A DNA stretch of 64,000 nt from Prosthecobacter sp. (GTDB lineage Bacteria > Verrucomicrobiota > Verrucomicrobiia > Verrucomicrobiales > Verrucomicrobiaceae). How positions within the stretch are numbered: the stretch's first letter is position 1; the number at the start of each line of letters is the position of its first letter. The position numbers and the translations under genes are program-made. The DNA is taken from positions 1 to 64,000 of the forward strand of contig JAIPJY010000039.1 of NCBI GenBank assembly GCA_021733925.1. Reading direction: 5' to 3'. Below are positions 34,133 through 42,863 of the stretch, piece by piece. The notes beneath the pieces were generated by a model. It was not told where the DNA came from. It searched no databases and worked only from the letters and a program-made list of their open reading frames with translations.

Positions 34133-34850
34133 ACTCCTCGCCTCTGCCACGCCCATGCTTGCGGCTGCTGCCGCTGACGCCACTGAAAAGGCTGCGCCTT
34201 CGGGGCTGCATCTGGTTTTTGAATTCCTATCTACGGGGGGCTATGTCATGGGGCTCATTGTCATTTGTTCGATGTCGGCCATCGGGGCGTCCATCATGGC
34301 GTGGCTGCAACTGCGGGAGCAGGTGATCATGCCGAGCGCGGTGGTGAGCCAGCTGCGGGCGATCCCGAACTATGCGCTGAAGGGGGACATCCGGCCGCTG
34401 CAGGAGTTTCTGGTGCATGATGGCTCGATGCTTTCGCGACTGGGGAGCATGGCGATCAGCGGGGCCTTCACGAGCAAGCAGGAGTGCCATGAGGCGTGCG
34501 CGATCAAGGCGCGTGAGGAGATCCACCGGCTGGAGAGCGGCATCCCGCTGCTGGAGGTGATGGTGTCGGTGGCACCGCTGCTGGGGCTGCTGGGCACGAC
34601 GGTGGGCTTGGTGGGGATGTTCTCGGCCTTTGGCGCGGGTGGCGGGCCGGACACGACGGTGATCGCGCATGAGATCGGCGTGGCGCTGCGCTGCACGATC
34701 GCGGGTCTGTTTGTGGCGGTGCCGTCGGTGCTGGCGCACACGTATTTCTCACGCCGGCTGGATGCGCTGGCGGTGCGGGTGGAGTCAATCATGCAGGAGA
34801 CGATCCAGCATTTCTACCAGCACTTTGAAGTGCAGCGTCCGTCGAACTGA
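34113..34850 (+). CDS. exbB: ExbB/MotA/TolQ-type proton channel
   Basis: A 245-residue inner-membrane protein with three membrane segments: GYVMGLIVICSMSAIGASIM at about 43-62, and two near the end (LLGLLGTTVGLVGMFSAFG, IGVALRCTIAGLFVAVPSVL). The motif MVSVAPLLGLLGTTVG is typical of ExbB/TolQ. It overlaps the preceding gene by 20 bp and lies 29 bp before exbD, giving a full TonB-ExbB-ExbD energy complex. Confidence 0.95.
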   Translation: MMPLFTELLASATPMLAAAAADATEKAAPSGLHLVFEFLSTGGYVMGLIVICSMSAIGASIMAWLQLREQVIMPSAVVSQLRAIPNYALKGDIRPLQEFLVHDGSMLSRLGSMAISGAFTSKQECHEACAIKAREEIHRLESGIPLLEVMVSVAPLLGLLGTTVGLVGMFSAFGAGGGPDTTVIAHEIGVALRCTIAGLFVAVPSVLAHTYFSRRLDALAVRVESIMQETIQHFYQHFEVQRPSN

Positions 34851-34879
34851 ACGAGGTCAGATTTCACGCACTCCCTGCC

Positions 34880-35302
34880 ATGAATTTGCGCCCCAAACGC
34901 CGCCCGGTACCGACGATCCCCATTGTGTCGCTGATCGACATCATGGTGATTTTGCTGATCTTCTTTGTCGCGACGACGACGTTTGAGAAGGACAAGGCGC
35001 ATGTGAAGATCACGCTGCCGGAGTCAAAAACTCTCGGCGGTGCGGCGACGACGCCGGAGACGCGCGTGGCGATCAGCATCGATGAGCAGCAGCATGTGTT
35101 TCTGGATGGAAAGCCGGTGGAACTGGAGCAGCTGGCGGCGGCGATCACGTCGATGAAGGAGACGACGCCCGGGATGAAGCTGGAGCTTCAGGCGGACACG
35201 ACGGCGGCGCTGGGGAATCTGGTGAAAGTGTGGGACGCGCTGAGAGAGGCGGGGTACAGCATCAATGATGTGCCGGCGCGGATTCAGCGGCAGGGGAAGT
35301 GA
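34880..35302 (+). CDS. exbD: ExbD/TolR biopolymer transport protein
   Basis: A 140-residue protein: basic N-terminus (MNLRPKRRPVPTIPIVSLID), one membrane helix with the conserved Asp (LIDIMVILLIFFVATTTF) and a periplasmic domain (KVWDALREAGYSINDVPARI). This is the usual ExbD pattern. It is the last gene of the operon; its stop codon is the first T-G-A of a 7-bp tandem repeat. Confidence 0.95.
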   Translation: MNLRPKRRPVPTIPIVSLIDIMVILLIFFVATTTFEKDKAHVKITLPESKTLGGAATTPETRVAISIDEQQHVFLDGKPVELEQLAAAITSMKETTPGMKLELQADTTAALGNLVKVWDALREAGYSINDVPARIQRQGK

Positions 35303-35388
35303 TGCTGGATGCTGGATGCTGGATGCTGGATGCTGGATGCTGGATGCTGGATGCTGGATGCTGGATGCTGGATGCTGGATGCTGGATG
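35302..35388. repeat. 7-bp tandem repeat (ATGCTGG)n, about 12 copies
   Basis: The unit ATGCTGG repeats about 12.4 times without interruption, beginning at the last base of the exbD stop. On the minus strand it gives the open peptide repeats PASSIQH, a side effect of the 7-bp period. The tract is typical of slipped-strand growth and could vary in length between strains. Confidence 0.95.
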
Positions 35389-35492
35389 TGGCGGGTGGCG
35401 GGTGGAGAGAAGGAGGAGCGAGCATAGGGAGGTCAATTTCAGTGTAGAAAACAATTGAAATGCTGATATTAAGTATTTTATTTGTCTTCGAA

Positions 35493-36083
35493 ATGAGAAA
35501 GCTCGATTCCAGCCTCCTTGACGAGGCACTCACTTTGCTGGCTGAACTTACTCAAGATAAGCTCCGGCAGCACTTCGTGGTCTGTGGCGGCTCTTCTCTG
35601 CTAGCGCTTGGTTTGGTTCGACGCTCGACCACAAGGGATGTGGATGTGCTGGCCCGAGTCGAGGCAGACACGCTTGTCACCGCCAAGCCGCTCCCTGACT
35701 GGTTGATCAAGGCGGTGAATGAAGTTCAGGCGTCTCTCGGGCTGCTCGACAAATGGTTCAACACCGGTCCATCCGATGATTCATTTTTTCGCTTCGGCTT
35801 TCCCGAAGGCATGGCCGGCCGCCTTGAGACACGCGAGTACGGTCCATCACTTCGGATCAGCTATATCAGCCGCTACGATCAGGTCTTCTTCAAGCTCTAT
35901 GCCACTGCCGATTCGGATCAGGGGCGCCACTACAGAGATCTTCAGGATCTGAACCCAACGGCGGAGGAACTGCTGGCCGCAGCCTGCTGGACCCGCACAC
36001 AAGACCCGTCTGAAGGCTTCCTCTGTGTTCTTACCCATGTGTTGAAAAGCCTAGGCCATGAATCCCTCATTGAACAGCTTTAA
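35493..36083 (+). CDS. Nucleotidyltransferase-like protein (DUF6036/AbiEii-type)
   Basis: A 196-residue protein from ATG 35493 (MRKLDSS). The motif VVCGGSSLLALGLVRRSTTRDVDVLARV is the GGS...RxTxDVDV core of a nucleotidyltransferase fold, as in AbiEii-like toxins and DUF6036. Later segments are YISRYDQVFFKLYATADSDQ and HYRDLQDLNPTAEELLAA. An alternative start at 35460 adds 11 residues. It overlaps the next gene (winged-helix) by 26 bp, so both are one operon. The order is enzyme first, then DNA-binding protein; AbiE pairs usually have the reverse. Confidence 0.75.
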   Translation: MRKLDSSLLDEALTLLAELTQDKLRQHFVVCGGSSLLALGLVRRSTTRDVDVLARVEADTLVTAKPLPDWLIKAVNEVQASLGLLDKWFNTGPSDDSFFRFGFPEGMAGRLETREYGPSLRISYISRYDQVFFKLYATADSDQGRHYRDLQDLNPTAEELLAAACWTRTQDPSEGFLCVLTHVLKSLGHESLIEQL

Positions 36084-37101
36084 GGAGCGCCTGCTGGAGG
36101 TGTTGCTTCAGTTCCTATGGCGCCAGTGGTCCGCCTTGGGAGTGGCAGGTTATACCAGCATCCGGGATCCTTGGATGATCGATCCTGAGGCCCTGCTGCT
36201 ATTCTCCCTGCCCATCGCGCGGAACGACCCGCGTCTCTTTGATGAAATCATGGACTGGCTGCATCAAAACGGGACTTCGATCAGCATTCAGCGCCTGCAG
36301 ACGCTCTCAAAGGAGTTTCATCTGGGAGACCTAACCCTGCTTCGTCCTATTGCTGACAAAATGGGTGCAACCTCCATGCATGCCAAATGGCGGCTGCTGG
36401 AAAAGATGGGGCCCTCAGCCCCCTCAGCAGAGGCACCGCGGCTGCTCTTCGAGGGGACTCCGGTGTTCGCAGAGCCTGACCCGCAGTTCCTGCACTGGGG
36501 CTGGCTGCGTGGGCGCATCGAACTCCGTGGCATGAGTCAGAAACCGCGCATCGACCAGCCGACCACGTTTCTCTTCAAGCTCCGCGCTCTTTTTGGCCGG
36601 CAAGTCCGTGCCGAAGTCATGGCCTGGCTCTTGAGTCATGAGCACGGCCACCCGGCGGAAATCGCCCGCCAGACGGGCTACTTTGCCCGCAGCGTGCAGC
36701 TCGTGCTCAATGAACTGGAGACCTCCGGCCTCATCCGTGCCCACCGAATTGGCCGGGAAAAGCACTTTTCCCTTCTCCATGCTCAATGGCGCTTTCTCAT
36801 CAACTGGGGGCCGCCGGAGACTTTTCCAGTTTGGATCGCCTGGGCACCTCTCTTTCAGGCACTGCAAACCTTCCTCGCCTGTCTCTCTCAGCCTGGGCTC
36901 GACGAGCGCTCAGAGCGCTTCCAGTCGATCAAGCTGCGTGAGGCGCTCACGGATTCAATGCCCGCCCTTGTGCAAGCGGGCATTGCCCACCGCCTGCAAA
37001 GCAGCCCTCAGCTCACCGGGGGGGGCCTCATCAAAGCTCTGCTCTCCGACATCGAAACCATCTTGGCGGAGCAGTTGAACAATCCCATGCCTCATGTGTA
37101 G
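36058..37101 (+). CDS. Winged-helix protein paired with the nucleotidyltransferase
   Basis: A 347-residue soluble protein. Residues 190-250 look like a winged helix: VRAEVMAWLLSHEHGHPAEI, ARQTGYFARSVQLVLNELET, SGLIRAHRIGREKHFSLLHA, the last being the wing. The N-terminal half (about 1-180) is helical with no clear family. Its start overlaps the preceding gene by 26 bp, so expression is coupled. A toxin-antitoxin-like or regulatory pair is inferred; no catalytic residues are evident in this protein. Confidence 0.65.
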   Translation: MNPSLNSFKERLLEVLLQFLWRQWSALGVAGYTSIRDPWMIDPEALLLFSLPIARNDPRLFDEIMDWLHQNGTSISIQRLQTLSKEFHLGDLTLLRPIADKMGATSMHAKWRLLEKMGPSAPSAEAPRLLFEGTPVFAEPDPQFLHWGWLRGRIELRGMSQKPRIDQPTTFLFKLRALFGRQVRAEVMAWLLSHEHGHPAEIARQTGYFARSVQLVLNELETSGLIRAHRIGREKHFSLLHAQWRFLINWGPPETFPVWIAWAPLFQALQTFLACLSQPGLDERSERFQSIKLREALTDSMPALVQAGIAHRLQSSPQLTGGGLIKALLSDIETILAEQLNNPMPHV

Positions 37102-37145
37102 GCCTTGACTCAGCAGCTCATGACCCTCCTATGATATGAGCCTGC

Positions 37146-37565
37146 TTAGCGGCTCTTCACCGGGGTGACTTTCACGAAGGGCTCGAATTTGTAGTGGGTG
37201 GGCATGATGATGCCGCGCTTGCCGAGGATGGAGGTTTGGTTTTCGTCCACTTCAAAGCCGGGGTGGCCGATCCAGGCCCACTGCCAGCCTTCTTTGGCGA
37301 TGAAGAGGCCGCCGCGCTCATGGCCTTGGCGAATGATGCCGGTGGTCTTCAGGCGCTCCGGGGCGACGTAGTAGATGCCTTGGGAGGACTGGGCCTCGGG
37401 CTGGTAGATGCCGGCGGGCAGGGTGAACTTGCCGTCTGGGTAGGTGCATTCGACGGCCTGCGAGACTTTGATGGCGGGGGTGCCGGGGGCGCAGCGCTCA
37501 AGATCTTTGGAGGCGCAGGAGATGAGGAGGCAGGAGGTCAGAAGGGCGGCAAGGAGGTGTTTCAT
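37146..37565 (-). CDS. Hypothetical lipoprotein
   Basis: A 139-residue protein with a lipoprotein signal (MKHLLAALLTSCLLISCASK, lipobox LISC). The mature part is beta-rich (GIYYVAPERLKTTGIIR, GWQWAWIGHPGFEVDENQTS). The start at 37565 is preferred to the frame that extends to 37649, which would precede the signal peptide with unrelated sequence. The family is unknown. Confidence 0.65.
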   Translation of the reverse strand: MKHLLAALLTSCLLISCASKDLERCAPGTPAIKVSQAVECTYPDGKFTLPAGIYQPEAQSSQGIYYVAPERLKTTGIIRQGHERGGLFIAKEGWQWAWIGHPGFEVDENQTSILGKRGIIMPTHYKFEPFVKVTPVKSR

Positions 37566-37753
37566 AAGGTGGTTGGGAGGAGGAAACTCTGTGGTTGTGT
37601 GCGCCATGTGCGGACGGGGCCGGTGATGAACGCGGCCATTACTAAACACAGAATGCGGTGCGTGTGGTAGTGGAATGTGGGGGCGATTTGGTGAGGGTGG
37701 AGGTGTGGCGGGATTTTTGGCAGGGTGGGCGGTAGTTGCGTGGTGAGCGGGGC

Positions 37754-37795
37754 GGATGGACGGGATTAACAGAATGGCATGATTAACAGGATTTT
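37754..37795. repeat. Degenerate arm of the TTGACAGGATTAACAG family
   Basis: GATGGACGGGATTAACAGAA then TGGCATGATTAACAGGATTT, one arm with an internal repeat. Nothing else is seen in 37566-37947. Confidence 0.7.
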
Positions 37796-37947
37796 TGGCA
37801 GGGTGATTTTGGGCTGGGGGCTTGGGCTGGAGGTTTTAAGCGGGCTTGAATAGACCAGAGTGTGGTATTTGATGATGGAAAAAGACAGGATCGTGAAGAA
37901 ATCACTTGAGATCTGAAATCGGGACCCAAGGCTGTTGGTCACCCAAT

Positions 37948-39663
37948 ATGAATGATGCTGATTTTCATCTGGTGGCGCATTCGCCGCTGGTTCATTTCGA
38001 GACGTGCACGAAGGTGCAGAACGCTACGACGAAGAAGCTGGAGACGCCGCGGGCGAATGTGCTGCAGCGACGGATGGCGGAGGCGGTGGAGGTGCTGACG
38101 GCGCTGGGGATTCCGGCGATTCGCGTCATTGTGACGAAGATCCGCCAGTGCGGGGGGACGACCTTCAGCGTGGAGGTGATTTATCACCTGTGCCAGCAGC
38201 GGAACACGGATGCGCTGATCCTGGCGAACATCAGTGCGAACAGCCAGGGCATCCTGGAGCGGATACGGACTTTCAGTGAGAACGACCGCTTCCCGTGGCA
38301 CAATGCGCTGGTGCCGCGTGAGCGGCGGATGAAGTGGGCGAACGGGAGCACGGCGACAATCACGAGCGCGGAGTCGATGAACCCGGGGATCTCGAAGCCG
38401 CGGCAGGCGGTGCTGTTTAGCGAGAGCGCGAAGTATCCGCGCGGCGGGGTGAAGGATGACCGGAAGATCATGGCGTCGATCCTGCCGTCGCTGAATGATG
38501 CGGGGCTGGCCATAGCAGAGAGCACGCCTGATGGTGCGAGTGGCTGGCACTATGAGACGTGGCAGGGGGCGCTGTCTTTGGATGATTTTCTCAAGGCGTG
38601 GCGCGCGGGGGATGCGGCACCGGGGAACGGGTGGGTGAAGGTGTTTGCGGCGTGGTTTGAGTTTGCGGAGAATGCGAAGCCGGTGACGGAGGCGATGCGG
38701 GCGAAGATCGATGCGACGCTGACGCCGCGTGAGGCGAACGGGCGGCGGCGCTATGGATGGACGTATGAGCAGCTGGCGTGGCGGCGGGCGATCATGGAGG
38801 CGGAGTGCTCGGGCTCTGAGGATACGTTTGATGAGTTTTACCCGGAGGATGAGGTGAGCTGCTTTCTTTCGTCAGGCAGGCCGCGCTTCAATGTGGCGGC
38901 GCTGCGGCGGCTGGAGATGGCGGCGCATCTGCACGCGCCGGAGGTGGGCTCTCTGGTGACGGTGGGGGATGGGGTGGAGTTTCAGATGGATGCGAGCGGC
39001 TTTGGCAGCTTCCATGTTTGGGAAAGGCCGCAGGTGGGCTGCAGCTACATCGTGTGGTGTGACCCGATGACGGGGGAGGATCAGGCGGAGAGCGGGGATC
39101 CGGACCGGCACTCGATTGGCGTGCTGCGCACGGAGTACCAGGAGGCGGGCGGTGCGTGCTACAAAGATGCGGTGGTGGCGCGTGTGAGGCCGCCGTTTAC
39201 CGGGACGACGCTGCTGACGGCGGACTACATCGCGCTGCTGTCAGAGTATTACGGTGGTGCGCTGGTGGTGCTGGAGGTGAACATGGGGCTGCATGTGCTG
39301 GAGCGTCTGAAGGATCTGGGGGTGCCGCTGTACAAGCGGCAGGTGGTGGACCCGTATGACCGCGAGAAGCAGAACTTCATGCTAGGCTGGAAGCTGAAGG
39401 ACAGGGACCAGCGGAGAGATGTGATCGACAGTCTGGCGCTGGCGTTTCACAATGAGACGCTGGATGTGTTCTGCCCGCATATTTTGGCGGAGTGCAAGAA
39501 CTTCATGTGGAGCAAGAACGGCCGTGAGGAGGCGCGCAGCGGCTGCCACGATGATGATGTGCTGGGCCTGGCGATGGCGCACCGCTGCAAGGGAAGTGCG
39601 ACGCTGTACAAGGTGGCGACGCGGCGGAGGCGGAGGCCGGTGGATTACCGGAGGGTGAGGTAG
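37948..39663 (+). CDS. Phage terminase large subunit
   Basis: A 571-residue protein. The N-terminal ATPase has the terminase-style Walker A variant TKIRQCGGTTFS, Walker B AVLFSESAKY and coupling motif AESTPDGASG. The C-terminal nuclease has an acidic strand YIVWCDPMTGE, then VVLEVNMGLHVLERL and the end CHDDDVLGLAMAHRC. This is TerL, which packages phage DNA. ATG 37948 is used; the frame runs 14 codons upstream without a good start. No small subunit or portal is present nearby, so this is a phage remnant. Confidence 0.85.
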   Translation: MNDADFHLVAHSPLVHFETCTKVQNATTKKLETPRANVLQRRMAEAVEVLTALGIPAIRVIVTKIRQCGGTTFSVEVIYHLCQQRNTDALILANISANSQGILERIRTFSENDRFPWHNALVPRERRMKWANGSTATITSAESMNPGISKPRQAVLFSESAKYPRGGVKDDRKIMASILPSLNDAGLAIAESTPDGASGWHYETWQGALSLDDFLKAWRAGDAAPGNGWVKVFAAWFEFAENAKPVTEAMRAKIDATLTPREANGRRRYGWTYEQLAWRRAIMEAECSGSEDTFDEFYPEDEVSCFLSSGRPRFNVAALRRLEMAAHLHAPEVGSLVTVGDGVEFQMDASGFGSFHVWERPQVGCSYIVWCDPMTGEDQAESGDPDRHSIGVLRTEYQEAGGACYKDAVVARVRPPFTGTTLLTADYIALLSEYYGGALVVLEVNMGLHVLERLKDLGVPLYKRQVVDPYDREKQNFMLGWKLKDRDQRRDVIDSLALAFHNETLDVFCPHILAECKNFMWSKNGREEARSGCHDDDVLGLAMAHRCKGSATLYKVATRRRRRPVDYRRVR

Positions 39664-39810
39664 AAGAGAAAAGGGAAAAGGCGGAGACTGCAAACTGAGA
39701 ACTGAAAACTGGGAATTGAAAATTGGGGGGGGCGGGGCGATGCGTTTGTTGGTCAGTTTGTGCCTTGGAGGTGTGGGATTTTGGTTTGTAGAAGCTGGGG
39801 CGTGGAGGGG

Positions 39811-39840
39811 GCGCTGACCGACAGACAGGAGTGTCTGTCG
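39811..39840. repeat. Hairpin repeat CTGACCGACAGACAGGAG
   Basis: CGACAGACA (39819-39827) pairs perfectly with TGTCTGTCG (39832-39840) around GGAG. The opening GCGCTGACCGACAGA matches 9479-9494. No gene is seen in 39664-39940. Confidence 0.7.
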
Positions 39841-40024
39841 TACTTCATGCAGGGAACTTTGACTATTTGGGTGGGCGCTGCGTCCAAGAGGGTGCTGCTG
39901 ATGCCTGCTTTGGTGGCGGGTGGTTGGCGACGCCTTTTTTATGAATGCTGTCCTGCCCCTCGTTCTGGGTTCTCCGGGTGCTGGTCACTCTGATGCGGCG
40001 ACGGCTGCGGCTGGAACTGCGGTG

Positions 40025-40408
40025 ATGGAGCACTTTCTGCCGGAAGATGAACTGGAGGATCTGCTGCGGGAGTTTGAGAAGCACGGTGAGAGGCTGGACC
40101 GGCTGCTGACGGAGGTGGAGGAGATCCGCCATTTCGGGCGGTTTTTCCGGGTGATCGCACAGGCGCTGATGAGCGTGGGTTCGTTCAGCGAGGGCGGTGT
40201 GGATGATGAGGCTGACTACACCTACTGGCCTTGCATGGACCCGTCGCGGATCCTGCGGGTGGTGGCGCGGGTATCCATCACGCGGAAGACTGTGCGGACG
40301 GTGCTGGCGGCGTGCCGGGCGCTGGGGGCTGAGCACGCGGTGGTCTTTGATGGCAAGGCGGGCCGCTGCGTGGTGTTTAGCAACGGGGACTGGTGCCGGG
40401 AGGAGTGA
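40025..40408 (+). CDS. Hypothetical phage-region protein
   Basis: A 127-residue protein with a helical N-terminus (EDELEDLLREFEKHGERLDR, LLTEVEEIRHFGRFFRVIAQ) and a beta-rich end. No family is recognised. A start at 39941 is possible, but its N-terminus looks unnatural. It lies between the terminase and the repeat protein, so it may be a phage product. Confidence 0.5.
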   Translation: MEHFLPEDELEDLLREFEKHGERLDRLLTEVEEIRHFGRFFRVIAQALMSVGSFSEGGVDDEADYTYWPCMDPSRILRVVARVSITRKTVRTVLAACRALGAEHAVVFDGKAGRCVVFSNGDWCREE

Positions 40409-40431
40409 CGAATGCGGAGAGTGCTGAGGCG

Positions 40432-40911
40432 CTACTTTGTGGGTGCGCTTGCAGCGGGCTCTGCGGCAGGTGCAGGGGGCTCTGCGGCTGCTGAGCTTGC
40501 AACTGGGATAGAGGACACTGAGGGGGGGTAGTTCCAGGTGCGGGTGAAGCTGGGGAGGTGGGAGATTTCGCTGTGGATCTGAACGGACCGCACGACATCG
40601 CCTTTGGGAGTTTTTGAATAGCGGACGAGGACGGTCCAGATGCCGGTGCGATGCCGCAGGGTCCAGGTCTCGGTGGTGAGGTCTGGGGCGGCTTTGATGG
40701 ATTCGATGACGGCACCGCTTTTGGTGAGGAGAGTGTTCGTGTCGGCCAAGGAAGTGGCGCCCGGATTATGGAGGGGGGCCCACGTGGCGGGCTGCGCGGG
40801 ATACAGGGCGGCCTTGGCCGTGGCGATGATGAGGCCGACCAGGATGAGGATGAGCACTGCCATGGTTTTGGGAGAGGTGGGCGGCAGTGAGTCGGGGTCG
40901 GCTATTTTCAT
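40432..40911 (-). CDS. Hypothetical single-pass membrane protein
   Basis: A 159-residue protein with an N-terminal helix (MAVLILILVGLIIATAKAAL, residues 17-36) and a beta-rich outer part (ETWTLRHRTGIWTVLVRYSK). The C-terminal 30 residues are Ala/Pro/Glu-rich. The function is unknown; it is on the strand opposite to the phage genes and close to them. Confidence 0.55.
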   Translation of the reverse strand: MKIADPDSLPPTSPKTMAVLILILVGLIIATAKAALYPAQPATWAPLHNPGATSLADTNTLLTKSGAVIESIKAAPDLTTETWTLRHRTGIWTVLVRYSKTPKGDVVRSVQIHSEISHLPSFTRTWNYPPSVSSIPVASSAAAEPPAPAAEPAASAPTK

Positions 40912-41172
40912 GAGGATCGAAGGGGGAGGGGATTATTGAACTGCGGCGCTGTTTGTCGAGGGGTTGATCCATGTTTTCGGTGGAATGAAGAATGACGAAA
41001 GGCGAATTTGGAGTGCGGAGTGATGAGCCGGGAGAGGTGGAAGCGAATGATGACGGGGAAGGGGCTGTCAGAGGGCGGCGATGGCCTGGGAAAGTGTGGC
41101 AAAATACCGCAAGATACCAGAATAAGACATTAAAGAGCTTGCACTCTGAAATGCAGACCCAAGCAGTACGGC

Positions 41173-42663
41173 ATGGCCTTTCAAAACATGCAAAACGACG
41201 ACGAAGAACAACCGCAGCAAAAGCGGCTGGATGCACGCCCGAAGAACAACCTCTACATGCCCGGCACGGGACCGCGCACCGGGCGTGCGGCGGTCCGCGT
41301 GGGCACGATCAACCGCGACGGCAGCACTTCTCCTGTATCTGGAATGGGGTCGGCCACGGGGCCGCTGTCTCAGCCGCTGCCCCGGTATACCTCGAAGCAG
41401 CTGGATCAGATGAAGGAGGCGAACAGCGCCAGCTTTGGAACGCGCCCGGGCCGGATCGACGCGCGGCCGCGCAACAACATCTATGCCCCTGGCACGGGGC
41501 CGGGCACGGGGCGTACGGCGATCCGTGTGGGCACGATCAACCGCGACGGCAGCACTTCTCCTGTGTCTGGAATGGGGTCGGCCACGGGGCCGCTGTCTCA
41601 GCCACTGCCCCGGTATACCTCGGAGCAGCTTGATCAGTTGAAGGACACGAATCGAGGCGGCTTTGGGGCGCGCCCGGGCCGGATTGACGCGCGGCCGCGC
41701 AACAACATCTATGCCCCTGGAACAGGGCCGGGCACGGGACGTACGGCGATCCGCGTGGGCACGATCAACCGTGACGGCAGCACTTCGCCAGTGTCTGGAA
41801 TGGGGTCGGCCACGGGGCCGCTGTCTCAGCCACAGTCGAAACTGATGACGCCGCGTCCGACGCCTGCGGATGCGTACAAGCAGCGGCAGGACAATGTGGC
41901 GAATGCGAAGTCGAATGGCACCTTTGACACCACCCGCGAGAAATTCAATGCGGCGAATCCGGGGCACAGCATGGATGAGCAGGGCGCGATCAGTAAGAAG
42001 CCTGGCGAGGCCAGTACCGGCGCAGGTGGCACTCCCTCACCTGACGCGGGTGCAGCCGCGAGCATGCACGATGCCATGGCCCCGCCGGCAGGGCAGGACC
42101 GCTATGGACGCACCGCCAATTCGCCGTCTGCCCAGGGATCGCACCCTCTTCCGCCCGGCGCAGGGGCTCCTATTTCCTCCTCCGCCGCAGGCTACTGGCA
42201 GGCCGGGAGTCCCAACACACGTGCCATCTCCAGCAATTACGGTACTGGGAGTTCAAAGATCACACCGCCTGCAGCGCCGCCTGCCAGTCCTCCGGATAAT
42301 GGACCTGCAGCCACGCCATCTGACACTGCTCCTGCTGACAAGGCATCTGACGCAGCGTCGGCGACTCCAGCGGAGGACTCAGGCGCTGAGGAGGACGATA
42401 CCCTAGAAGCGAAGGCGAAAGGCGGGCCGGTGAAGGCAGGAAAGCCCTACCTCGTGGGTGAGAAAGGGCCGGAGATCATCGTGCCAAAACAGAGCGGCAC
42501 TGTGGTGCCGAATCATGCCATCACTGCCGCTGCGCTGATGGAGATGAAACGCGCCGGGAAGAAAGTCGTGCTGCCGAAGGGCGTGGCCGGAGCGAAGTTT
42601 TTTGAGGATCGTTCGGCTCCGCAACAGTACCACAAGACGATGAGAAGGGGGCGCTGCGCCTGA
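41173..42663 (+). CDS. Tape-measure/tail-associated protein with three 76-residue repeats
   Basis: A 496-residue protein. Residues 18-220 are three near-identical 76-residue repeats (41227, 41455, 41683), each with NNIYAPGTGPGTGRTAIRVG and TINRDGSTSPVSGMGSATGP. The middle (260-410) is Ala/Pro/Gly-rich. The end carries KGGPVKAGKPYLVGEKGPEI followed by IVPKQSGTVVPNHAI, a motif seen near the C-terminus of phage tail tape-measure proteins. The three DNA copies are more alike than needed for the protein, so the expansion is recent. It is probably a phage remnant or tail-like particle component; the exact role is unknown. Confidence 0.7.
   Translation: MAFQNMQNDDEEQPQQKRLDARPKNNLYMPGTGPRTGRAAVRVGTINRDGSTSPVSGMGSATGPLSQPLPRYTSKQLDQMKEANSASFGTRPGRIDARPRNNIYAPGTGPGTGRTAIRVGTINRDGSTSPVSGMGSATGPLSQPLPRYTSEQLDQLKDTNRGGFGARPGRIDARPRNNIYAPGTGPGTGRTAIRVGTINRDGSTSPVSGMGSATGPLSQPQSKLMTPRPTPADAYKQRQDNVANAKSNGTFDTTREKFNAANPGHSMDEQGAISKKPGEASTGAGGTPSPDAGAAASMHDAMAPPAGQDRYGRTANSPSAQGSHPLPPGAGAPISSSAAGYWQAGSPNTRAISSNYGTGSSKITPPAAPPASPPDNGPAATPSDTAPADKASDAASATPAEDSGAEEDDTLEAKAKGGPVKAGKPYLVGEKGPEIIVPKQSGTVVPNHAITAAALMEMKRAGKKVVLPKGVAGAKFFEDRSAPQQYHKTMRRGRCA
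41227..41834 (+). repeat. Three tandem 228-bp repeats
   Basis: Units begin near 41227, 41455 and 41683 and share long identical segments, such as GGCACGATCAACCGCGACGG and GGAATGGGGTCGGCCACGGG. They lie inside the tape-measure-like gene and preserve the frame (228 = 76 codons). Confidence 0.95.
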
Positions 42664-42801
42664 ACTGAGTCCCTTGTATTTTCGCGATGAGCTCTCCTGT
42701 CCGCCGGTCTGGAGTGATTGGCGGGCGGTGGGTTTCGACGGGCAGGTGTGACCCTCGCACTTCAAACAGTCAGCTGAATTGCGGGTCAATGGATCAATGA
42801 T

Positions 42802-42830
42802 TTGCACATTGCACTCATTTACCGGATAAA
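42802..42830 (+). promoter_or_regulatory. Possible promoter of the secreted protein gene
   Basis: TTGCAC (42802-42807), 17 bp, GATAAA (42825-42830), 33 bp before the ATG at 42864. Confidence 0.35.
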
Positions 42831-42863
42831 GACTCCTAATCGTAACCGATAAGCAGCTTTCCA

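Noticed and set aside
35302-35388. Minus-strand open frame with PASSIQH repeats over the 7-bp tract
   Set aside because: An artefact of the 7-bp period; no start or family support.
41227-41834. Regular repeats considered as a CRISPR array
   Set aside because: The 228-bp units are in frame inside a protein gene and have no short spacers; no cas gene is present.
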